From Candidatus Hydrogenedentota bacterium (GTDB taxonomy: Bacteria > Hydrogenedentota > Hydrogenedentia > Hydrogenedentales > CAITNO01), in the NCBI GenBank assembly GCA_029554925.1, contig JAKPUV010000510.1, positions 1-10,788 of the forward strand: 10,788 nucleotides of DNA, in the 5' to 3' direction. The notes beneath the pieces are model-generated. The model did no database searches and was not told where the DNA came from. It saw only the letters and a program-made list of their open reading frames with translations. This document shows positions 1-6,700 of the stretch, in pieces (the first letter of the stretch is position 1; every line of letters starts with the position of its first letter). A program made the translations under genes and the position numbers.

Positions 1-684
1 ACCGCCGCCGCACCGGTCATCCCGGTGCCCGACGCCCGCGACAGCTCTTCCATGCGCGGCTGGTCCGCCGCGCCCACCCCCGTCGTCGCCCCGATGAAGT
101 TGAGCACCAGGTCGCCCCGTTTTGACGCGTCGTAGTAGGCGTACTCCACCGCGCCGGTGGCCGTCCCGCTTGCCTCGCCCCAGTCGCCCTCGAAGGGCGC
201 GGCCGTGCCCGGAAAGTCCGTCATGTCCGCCCCGCGCACGCACGCCGTCGTCAGCACCGCGGCGAACGGATCCTGGTAACTGCTGCTGAATCCAATGGAG
301 ACCTCCCCCGAAGCGCCCGAGGAGGGCGCCGGCAGGCGGCGGTAATAGACCACCGTCCGCATGTCCAGCGCAGCCATGCCGTCCGTCTCGGCGATGAGGT
401 ACGAGGCCCCCCCCCACCTCCAGGAAACTCACCTGGGCGCCCAGCGGCGACCCGGTGCTCACCGCCACCAGGATCATCTCCGTTCCGGCGGGAACGGCGA
501 TGTCCTTGCTGACCTCGTCGCCGTCAGAGGTCATGAAGTGGAAGGCCTCCGATTCCAGCACCTCCAAGGGCGCGGGGGGAAACTCCTGGGCCTGAGCGGT
601 TCCCCCGGGAACCAAGAAGGCCGCCACGGCGGCCAGCAGGATGATAAAGGACACACTACCCGGACGATGCGAATGGGGTTTCAT
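1..684 (-). CDS. Secreted beta-sandwich protein, N-terminal part, frame broken at a G9 run
   Basis: The gene starts at the ATG at 684-682, preceded by GGGAG with a 9-nt spacer, and runs off the left edge of the window. Residues 1-32 look like a Sec signal peptide: a basic, His-containing start, the hydrophobic core VSFIILLAAVAAFLV, and a likely cleavage after AQA at residues 31-32. The mature part begins as a beta-rich domain. At 415-407 the coding strand has nine G. Eight would join the start to a second frame that is open to position 1 and reads as normal protein (ASYLIAETDG, TVVYYRRLP, GDLVLNFIGATTG). The original frame also lacks stops but becomes Arg/Gly/His-rich, typical of an out-of-frame GC-rich sequence. 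The pattern (hydrophobic strand, glycine turn, YYRR strand, FSSSYQDPF, then a GDLVL strand) resembles Ig-like or beta-sandwich domains of large bacterial surface or secreted proteins. The exact function is unknown. The break may be an assembly error, a pseudogene or a phase-variable tract. Confidence 0.7.
   Translation of the reverse strand, partial: MKPHSHRPGSVSFIILLAAVAAFLVPGGTAQAQEFPPAPLEVLESEAFHFMTSDGDEVSKDIAVPAGTEMILVAVSTGSPLGAQVSFLEVGGGLVPHRRDGRHGCAGHADGGLLPPPAGALLGRFGGGLHWIQQQLPGSVRRGADDGVRARGGHDGLSGHGRALRGRLGRGKRDGHRRGGVRLLRRVKTGRPGAQLHRGDDGGGRGGPAAHGRAVAGVGHRDDRCGGG
407..415 (-). other. Homopolymeric G9 tract (coding strand) at the frame break
   Basis: Nine consecutive C on the plus strand, so nine G in the coding strand, lie at about codon 90 of the secreted-protein gene. 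One base fewer would make the reading frame continuous with the plausible downstream protein. The tract is among the longest single-base runs in the window. An eight-C run at 6839-6846 sits in an intact frame. Confidence 0.9.
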
Positions 685-727
685 TTAACCGTTCTCCCTT
701 GGACACACTTCAAACACACGCATTCAC

Positions 728-756
728 AGGGTACCACAGAAAAGGGAAATTCGCAA
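728..756 (-). promoter_or_regulatory. Weak candidate sigma70-type promoter for the secreted-protein gene
   Basis: Reading the minus strand, TTGCGA (756-751) is followed after 17 nt by TACCCT (733-728), about 44 nt before the ATG at 684. The hexamers match consensus at four and three positions. The surrounding intergenic stretch is AT-richer than the genes, which suits a promoter, but the match is weak. Confidence 0.22.
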
Positions 757-762
757 TGGATA

Positions 763-781
763 ATTGGGAAAAACTCCCAAT
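763..781. repeat. Perfect 7-bp inverted repeat in the intergenic region
   Basis: The plus strand reads ATTGGGA, a 5-nt AAAAC loop, then TCCCAAT. It lies about 50 nt past the stop of the DinB-like gene and about 80 nt before the start of the secreted-protein gene. It could be a terminator stem for the former or an operator for the latter. No run of T follows it on the minus strand, so a standard intrinsic terminator is not supported. Confidence 0.4.
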
Positions 782-829
782 ATTGAGGAATAGGGGGGGT
801 GTAAGCCGGGCTTTACGCCGAGGGGCGGA

Positions 830-1339
830 TCAAACGGCGGGCGGGTCCATGCCCATGGCCGCCCAGTCCTCGCGCGCGGGGCCATAGGTGCCGGGCACCC
901 GGAGCCCGGCCAGACGCATCAGCGCCGTCATCTGCCCCCGGTGATGGATTTCGTGGCGCACCAGCACCTGGAGCGTCAGGCCGCGCGGCCAGGTCTCGCC
1001 GTACATGTTGTCCGTCACGGACAGGGTGTCATCGGTCCACTCCGCCGCCACCCGCTCCGCGAGCTCCGCCGCCGCGCGGCTGTGGGCCTCGGCGATGTCC
1101 GCGGCGCGCGCGGGCACCGGCGCCCCGCCGTCCACGGAAGACAGGTGCAGCCCCGTCCGCTCCATCATCTCGGGGAGGGTGGTGACGATGTGCCAGGCGA
1201 TCCGGCCGAGAGTGCGGTCCTCCGCGCCGCCCGCAGGCTGCGCGAGCGCGGCGTCCGTGAGCGCCGTCATCACGGCGCGGGTCATCCCCGACTCGCTCTT
1301 CCAGTCTTCCAGAAATTCCGCCACACGCGTGTAAGCCAT
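830..1339 (-). CDS. DinB/YfiT-like four-helix-bundle protein
   Basis: This is a complete 169-residue protein of the usual size for the DinB superfamily. It starts at ATG 1339-1337 with GAAGGG 7 nt upstream and stops with TGA at 832-830. The metal-binding histidine pattern is intact: His50 in a RIAWH helix, then the C-terminal RHEIHHRGQ motif with His129 and His133 as the expected ligands. A late PGTYGPARE segment is also common in this family. Family members are soluble cytoplasmic proteins. Some are divalent-metal-dependent thiol transferases (mycothiol or bacillithiol), others have no known reaction, and the name comes from DNA-damage-induced Bacillus genes. Nothing here indicates the substrate. 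The gene is 121 nt downstream of the NrdD-like gene and may have its own promoter or read through from it. The family assignment is firm but the specific role is not. Confidence 0.88.
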   Translation of the reverse strand: MAYTRVAEFLEDWKSESGMTRAVMTALTDAALAQPAGGAEDRTLGRIAWHIVTTLPEMMERTGLHLSSVDGGAPVPARAADIAEAHSRAAAELAERVAAEWTDDTLSVTDNMYGETWPRGLTLQVLVRHEIHHRGQMTALMRLAGLRVPGTYGPAREDWAAMGMDPPAV

Positions 1340-1346
1340 GGTTTAG

Positions 1347-1352
1347 CCCTTC
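1347..1352 (-). promoter_or_regulatory. Ribosome binding site of the DinB-like gene
   Basis: GAAGGG lies 7 nt before the ATG on the minus strand and supports the chosen start. Confidence 0.6.
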
Positions 1353-1355
1353 ATC

Positions 1356-1372
1356 GGCCCCGGTCAGGGGCC
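1356..1372. repeat. GC-rich hairpin upstream of the DinB-like gene
   Basis: GGCCCC, a 5-nt loop, then GGGGCC form a perfect 6-bp stem ending 3-4 nt before the DinB-like gene's Shine-Dalgarno on the minus strand. On the plus strand it is followed by only three T. It may be part of the 5' leader or a weak attenuating structure. In GC-rich DNA a stem of this size can also arise by chance. Confidence 0.4.
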
Positions 1373-1427
1373 TTTCCCGCAGACTACCCCCGGACGCCGC
1401 CCAAATGCAACGAAAGACCGCCCGGCT

Positions 1428-1454
1428 TCCGTGCTCTCCGTGTGTTCCGTGGTG
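1428..1454. repeat. Period-9 intergenic repeat TCCGTGnnn x3
   Basis: Three consecutive 9-mers start at 1428, 1437 and 1446 on the plus strand: TCCGTGCTC, TCCGTGTGT and TCCGTGGTG. On the minus strand the unit is nnnCACGGA, starting a few bases past the TGA of the NrdD-like gene. From memory, runs of (A/G)CACGGAGxx or CACAGAGxx of this kind occur between genes in many environmental bacterial genomes. They give spurious peptides such as the FTTEHTESTE encoded here in a shadow frame. Confidence 0.7.
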
Positions 1455-1460
1455 AACTTC

Positions 1461-3665
1461 TCAGGGCCGCACCGCGAGGCAGTGGGTGTCCCGGGCCAGC
1501 GCGGCCAGCAGGGGCAGCGCCGTGCCGGGGGGCGTTTCCCTGCGGATGCAGGCGTCCTCCAGGAAGGCGTGGAGCGCGGTTTCGCGGTCCGGCGTCCCCG
1601 CCGAAGAGGCGTCTCCAAGCGAGACCCCGGGGCTGTATTCGGGGGTTTCCATGTCCGGACGGCGGTGCTGGAGCGCGGCCATGGGGGCCGGGTGGGCCGC
1701 CGCGTCGAGGGCGGCGAACCGGCGGCCGACATCGCCGCCCGCCCCCCCGACCAGGGCGAGGCGCAGGTTGCCGCGCCGGGCCTGGTCGCGGCAGGTGTGT
1801 CCTGCGCGCGCGAGGATTTCGGCCGCCATCCTTTCGCGGGCGGCCAGGTCGTCGGACAGGAGGTCCAGGCACTCCCGCAGCCCCTCCAGGGCGGTCTCGA
1901 ACACGAGGTCCTCGGCGCGGAGCGGCGGGGCGTCGCCCCCGGCCAGCAGTCCGAGGGGCCCGCGCGCCCCGGCGACCAGCAGCTCCTCCACGAAGCGGCG
2001 CTTTTCCGCATGGGCGCGGGCGGCCGCCGCGAGGGCGCCGTCCAGATGCCGGAGGAGTCCGGGCAGGCCGTCCTCCGCCACGAGGGCGGCACGGGGCAGG
2101 TTGACGCTGACCCGTTGCGCGACGACGCGGGGGCCCTCGTCGGCGCCGCGGTCAAAGCGGGCCTCCGCAGCGCCGCCGGCCTCCATGAGGGCGCCCAGGG
2201 GGGCTAGCATCTCGAGCGCGGACGGCCCGTCGAAGTCGGCCGCGCGCAGCAGGATTTCCGCCCCCGGCTCCGGGAGGGGCATGTCGGCGGCGGCTTCGGC
2301 GAGCACGGAAAAGACCGCGCCGGCGGCGCGCTGCGCCGTGAGGACATGGAGGTCGTAGGGTTCCCCGCCGGGGTTGCCGCCGGGGGCGACGGCCTCGCGG
2401 AGGGCGGCGGCGGGGCCGGGGGTCCAGTGGGCGCAGAGGCGCGCCGCGGGGCCGGCATCCGGACGCGTGAGGGCGTGGTGGGCGAACTCATAGACGACCA
2501 TCCGCGCGAACTGCTCCAGCTCCGCGTCCCCCCGGCCGGCGAGGAAGGGGGCGGCGGAGAGGTTGTAGCCGTCCCAGCAGAGGCTTTCACAGAAGAGGGG
2601 CTCCAGCAGCGCGTGGCGCCGCAGCCACTGCGAGAGGAGGGCGTCCGGGGATTCGGGCGGCGGGGCCAGCACGGCGCCGCGCACCCGCAGCCCGCCGCGC
2701 AGGAAGGGGGCCAGATCAAGGCGGGCGGAGTACAGCCGGTCCACCTCCTCCAGGTGGTGGAGGTGGATGTCGCCGAAGAGGTGCGCCGCCACGGTGTCCT
2801 GGGAGAAGACCTCGGTGAGCGCGTACTCGCGCTTGAGGGCCTTCGCCAGCACGCGGGCGGTGGTGTCCGGGGTGCCGTGCATGGTCTCGGGGGTCTGCCC
2901 GCGCAGCATGCGGGCCGTGTCGTAGAGGGGCACGCCCAGGCGCTGCTGGCGCTCGCGCGCCTCGCCGAGCCCCTGCTCCACGAGGGCGGCGCCCGCCAGC
3001 TCGCGCAGGAGCGACGTGGTGGGCGCCGTGATGCCCGCGCGGGCGACATGCTCCTCCACCGTCACGGCCACCAGGTCGGCCGTCGCGCGGTCGAGCCCCG
3101 TCTCGCGCACCAGCGCCCCGGCGATGCGGGCGCGGTCCCAGGGCCGCATGCCGCCCTGGCTGTCGCGCACGCGGACCGCGGCCCAGTCGAAGCCGCCGGG
3201 CTCCTCGGGCGCGCGGGCCTCGCGGATCTCGCGGAGCACGGCGCGCAGGTCGCCCTCGCGCAGGCGGCGCATGCGCGCGCGGCGCTCGCGGTCCCGGGTG
3301 AAGGCGAGCGCCTCCGTCACATGGCCCATGTGGATTAGCACCCGCTCCACCGCGTCGTCCACCTGGTCCGTGGTCGCCGACCCGCCCGCGAGGGTTTTCT
3401 GGAGGAAAAGGGCGACGGCGTTGGCCATCCCCTCCGCCGCGGGGCGGTCGATGGGGCCGCCCGGGCCGCCGCAGCCGGTCAGCGCGGCGACGATCCGCGC
3501 GCGGTCAAAAGGCTCCACCGTGCCGTCCGCCTTCACCACCGTGCACAGCGGCTTCGGCGGCTCGGCGTCGGCGAAGGGCAGGGAAAGCTGCCGGTCGCAC
3601 AGGCCCTCCTCCCCGAAGAGGCTGTCTTCGGGGCGGGGTTCCTCCTCATGTGCGCGGTCGGTCAT
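1461..3665 (-). CDS. Double ATP-cone protein with a diverged NrdD-like body lacking the glycyl-radical domain
   Basis: This 734-residue protein starts at ATG 3665-3663 with AGGA 5 nt upstream; longer upstream extensions would overlap the preceding gene. Residues about 39-128 are an ATP-cone (VVKADGTVEPFDRARIVAAL) and about 163-255 look like a second, weaker one (MRPWDRARIAGAL). From about 260 the sequence follows anaerobic class III ribonucleotide reductase: VAAHLFGDIHLHHLEEVD (about 292-309) resembles the NrdD AH-x-GDIHIHDL segment. ESLCWDGYNLSAAPF (360-374) and SVNLPRAAL (520-528, like the NrdD NLPR-A strand) also fit. The chain ends at residue 734 about where NrdD proteins enter the zinc-binding cysteines and the RxxGY glycyl-radical loop; neither is present. 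Canonical NrdD reduces ribonucleoside triphosphates with a radical made by NrdG. This protein cannot do that as written. It could be a nucleotide-sensing pseudoenzyme, a decayed paralogue, or part of a split enzyme. The GC-rich codon use matches the neighbours. Confidence 0.7.
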   Translation of the reverse strand: MTDRAHEEEPRPEDSLFGEEGLCDRQLSLPFADAEPPKPLCTVVKADGTVEPFDRARIVAALTGCGGPGGPIDRPAAEGMANAVALFLQKTLAGGSATTDQVDDAVERVLIHMGHVTEALAFTRDRERRARMRRLREGDLRAVLREIREARAPEEPGGFDWAAVRVRDSQGGMRPWDRARIAGALVRETGLDRATADLVAVTVEEHVARAGITAPTTSLLRELAGAALVEQGLGEARERQQRLGVPLYDTARMLRGQTPETMHGTPDTTARVLAKALKREYALTEVFSQDTVAAHLFGDIHLHHLEEVDRLYSARLDLAPFLRGGLRVRGAVLAPPPESPDALLSQWLRRHALLEPLFCESLCWDGYNLSAAPFLAGRGDAELEQFARMVVYEFAHHALTRPDAGPAARLCAHWTPGPAAALREAVAPGGNPGGEPYDLHVLTAQRAAGAVFSVLAEAAADMPLPEPGAEILLRAADFDGPSALEMLAPLGALMEAGGAAEARFDRGADEGPRVVAQRVSVNLPRAALVAEDGLPGLLRHLDGALAAAARAHAEKRRFVEELLVAGARGPLGLLAGGDAPPLRAEDLVFETALEGLRECLDLLSDDLAARERMAAEILARAGHTCRDQARRGNLRLALVGGAGGDVGRRFAALDAAAHPAPMAALQHRRPDMETPEYSPGVSLGDASSAGTPDRETALHAFLEDACIRRETPPGTALPLLAALARDTHCLAVRP

Positions 3666-3670
3666 GGGCG

Positions 3671-3674
3671 TCCT
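3671..3674 (-). promoter_or_regulatory. Ribosome binding site deciding the NrdD-like start
   Basis: AGGA on the minus strand is 5 nt before the ATG at 3665. The open frame continues upstream to about 3956 inside the TPR gene, but that extension is low-complexity Arg/Gly/Pro-rich sequence. Confidence 0.6.
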
Positions 3675-3711
3675 GTCCGGGGGTGTCTGCGCCGTCTCGC
3701 GGCGGCCGACC

Positions 3712-3741
3712 AGTGTAGCCAACACCGTCCCGCCGGGGCAA
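3712..3741 (-). promoter_or_regulatory. Candidate sigma70-type promoter for the NrdD-like gene
   Basis: On the minus strand, TTGCCC (3741-3736), an 18-nt spacer and TACACT (3717-3712, within GGCTACACTGG) lie in the 89-nt gap after the TPR gene stop, about 46 nt before the start codon. Each hexamer matches consensus at four of six positions. This suggests the NrdD-like gene can be expressed apart from the GT-C pair. Confidence 0.4.
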
Positions 3742-3754
3742 GCGCGGCGCGGGG

Positions 3755-6700
3755 TCAGCGCCCGGCGGCCTCGGCGGCGCGCCGCGCCCGGTTTATGGCC
3801 TCGCGGGGCGGCGCCTCCTGCCCGGGCGGCGCGAGGCGCAGGGCCTCCCCATAGGCCCGCACCGCCTCGGCGTACTTTCGGCCGCGCTCCCGCGCGAGAC
3901 CCAGGCAGAACCAGGCGTGGCGGCGTTCCGGGTGCGCGACGGTCATGGCGGCCCACATGTCCTCCAGTTCCTCGATTCTTCCTTCGGCGGCATGGGTGCG
4001 GTCCAGGGCGGCGTAGGCGTCATAGAGCTCCGGGTCCAGCTCCAGCGCGGCCAGGAACCCCCCCTTGGCGTCGTCCAGCCTGCCCTGAAGCTCCAGCACG
4101 CGGGCCTCGCCCAGCCGCCCCCGGGAAATGGATCCGTCGAGGGCGCACGCCCGGCGGTACAGGGTGAGCGCCTCATCCAGCCGGTTCTCCGCCGCCACAT
4201 GGTCCGCCCACGCGCACAGCGCGCGGGCCAGGGCCGCGCGGGGCGGTGCCTCCTGCCCGGGCGGCGCGAGGCGCAGGGCCTCCTCATAGGCCCGCACCGC
4301 CTCGGCGTACTTTCGGCCGCGCTCCCGTGCGAGCCCCAGGCAGAACCAGGCGTGGCGGCGTTCCGGGTGTGCGGCGGTCATGGTGGTCCACATGTCCTCC
4401 AGTTCCCCGATTCTTCCTTCTGCGGCATGGGTGCGGTCCAGGGCGGCGTAGGCGTCATAGAGCTCCGGGTCCAGCTCCAGCGCGGCCAAGAATCCCCCCT
4501 TGGCGTCGTCCAGCCTGCCCTGAAGCTCCAGCACGCGGGCCTCGCCCAGCCGCCCCCGGGAAATGGATCCGTCGAGAGCGCACGCCCGGCGGTACAGGGT
4601 GAGCGCCTCATCCAGCCGGTTCTCCGCCGCCACCCCGTCCGCCCACGCGCACAGCGCGCGGGCCAGGGCCGCGCGTGTTTCCCCGCCCTCGCCGTCTGGA
4701 GACAACTGCAGTGCGCGCTCGTAGGCGTCCACAGCGGCGTCCGGCCTCCCCAGCGTCTCCAGGGAGACTCCCAGCCAGAACCACGCGTGACGCCGTTCGG
4801 GGTGTTCCGCGGTCATCTCCCGCCACATTCGCTCCGCCCCCGCCGGATCCCGCCGGGCCGCATGGATGCGGTCCAGCGCCGCATAGGGGCCATGGGCGTC
4901 CGGGGCAAGCGCGATGGCCTCCAGGTGCGCCTGCGCGGCCTCCTCCAGCCTGCCCAAGAGTTCCAACGCGCGGCCCGCCGCCTCTTTGGCGCAGGGCAGG
5001 GCGCCGGCGACGCCGTTCGCCCGGTCAAAACAGGCCAGCGCCTCCTCCGCCCGCCCCCCGTCAAGAAGGGCCTTTCCCTTGGCGCACAGCACGCGCCCAA
5101 GCGCCTCAGACGTTCCCTGTCCGGCATCCACGTCCGCAGCCAAAGCCAACGCCCGCTCATAGGCGGCCACTGCGGGATCGTAAAGGCTCCGGCGTTCCCG
5201 CGCCAGCCCCAGGCAAAACCAGGCCTGGCGGCTCCGGGGATGCGCCGCTGTCAGGTCCAGCCAGAGACGCTCCAGCTCGTCCAGGCGGCCCCGTTCACTG
5301 TAAATGCGGTCAACCTCCTTGAAGGCATCATATGATTCCGGGGCGAGATAGACCGCCTCCAGATACTTGGTGATCGCGGCGTCTTCCTCCCCGCGCGATT
5401 CCAGAACCCCCGCCTCCCCGCACAACGCCGCCGCGCGATAGGAGTAGTCGGGCAGCCCCGTCGCGGCAAGAACCGTCACCGCCGCCGCCCGGAAGGCGGC
5501 CTGCCACTTCCGCTCCCGGGGCAGACGCAGGGGCCAGGCGTCCATGCCCTGCACGCGCCGGTACTGTTCCAGGGCCTCCTCCGCGCGCCCGGCGTTCTCA
5601 AGCGCCCTTGCTAGGAAGTACCGTTTCATGGGGCACAGGGGCTGCCTGGCCGCCAGTTCCGTCCACGCGCGGACAAGTTCCCCGGTGTCCTCTTGCGTCA
5701 GAAAGTGTTCGGTCAACCCGTCCGCCCGGTCCCTGTCATTGTCGAACCGCACAAGAGCCGCCCGAAGGTCACTGAGGTCGGGATAGGTGTGCGGCTCCGG
5801 AAGTTTCGGGGGAGGCCCCGCAGGCCACCGGAAGACACCCACCTCGACAGTGCCCTCCCCCTCCATCTCCAGCGTCAGGGTCCCCGGCGTCTCTTCCGGG
5901 AAATAGCCATAATGGCACCGTTGGACATCTTCCGGAAACGGGAAATCCTCCAGGGGGACAGCCCACTCCCGCAGCACTGTGCCGTCGGCCGCCATTCTGC
6001 GGAACCTCAGCGGCGTCCGGTTGGGGGTTCCCGGCGGCACATCCACGATGACGAGCAGCGGCCCGCCGCCGAAAATGTCCTTGACAAAACCGGCCCCGTC
6101 CGCACCGGCGGACAGGGGCGCGCAATAGCGCCACTGCCTGTCCCATTCGCGCCAGCGGTCCGGATGCGGTTCTCCGGAGCCTCCGGAGCGCCACGGGGGA
6201 AGCATCCAGTCCCCCTGGGCAAGATCCGGTGTCACGCGGTCTTTCTGGTCCGGGTGTTCCTGCAAAAAGCGGACAAGGTCCCCCGCCGGAACGAAGGCGC
6301 CGTAGTCCCGGATAATCGCGGCAAGGGCCTTCCGGTCGTTGCGCACGAAGAGCGATCCCAGCCGGTCGTTGTCCGTGTTAAGGGCCGCCACATACCGGTC
6401 CAGCAGGGGGGCTGTTTCCGGACACCCGGCCACATAGCCAAGACGGTGCCCCATCTTCTCATGATGCAGCAAGAGAAAGGTCGGTCTGCGATTTGCCAGA
6501 ATTCCGTGCCAGTTGATGATCCCCCCCGCAGGGACCCGGTGGGTGCAGGGATCCTCCCGCAGGACCAGTCCCCGGTCCGTCAGGCCGAACAGTTCGACCG
6601 TCGGAACAGACTTCAGCAGGAAGGGGGGGAACCCCCCGTTCTCTGCGAGCATGAGGTCATCGGGCTCTTGAGACAGCAGGGACTCGTCAACATGATTGTC

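Noticed and set aside
793..835. Possible intrinsic terminator after the DinB-like gene (GTAA...TTAC region)
   Set aside because: The stem is short with a bulge and a very small loop, and it is followed by a C run on the minus strand, not by T residues.
941..2104. Long plus-strand open frame opposite the DinB-like and NrdD-like genes
   Set aside because: The product is Arg/Pro/Gly low-complexity with no domain pattern, and it overlaps two recognisable minus-strand genes. It is a GC-rich shadow frame.
1364..2155. 263-codon minus-strand frame containing FTTEHTESTE
   Set aside because: It is out of frame with the NrdD-like gene. The peptide is a by-product of the period-9 intergenic repeat.
3666..3956. 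97-residue N-terminal extension of the NrdD-like frame
   Set aside because: It runs through the 3' end of the TPR gene, is Arg/Gly/Pro-rich, and the Met at 3665 has a good AGGA site.
3802..4675. Direct repeats considered as a CRISPR array or mobile element
   Set aside because: The units are 435 bp, contiguous and in frame, and encode TPR helices. There are no spacers, transposase or terminal inverted repeats.
3917..5335. Long plus-strand open frame across the TPR repeats
   Set aside because: It repeats itself only because the TPR gene beneath repeats, and its composition is typical of an antisense shadow.
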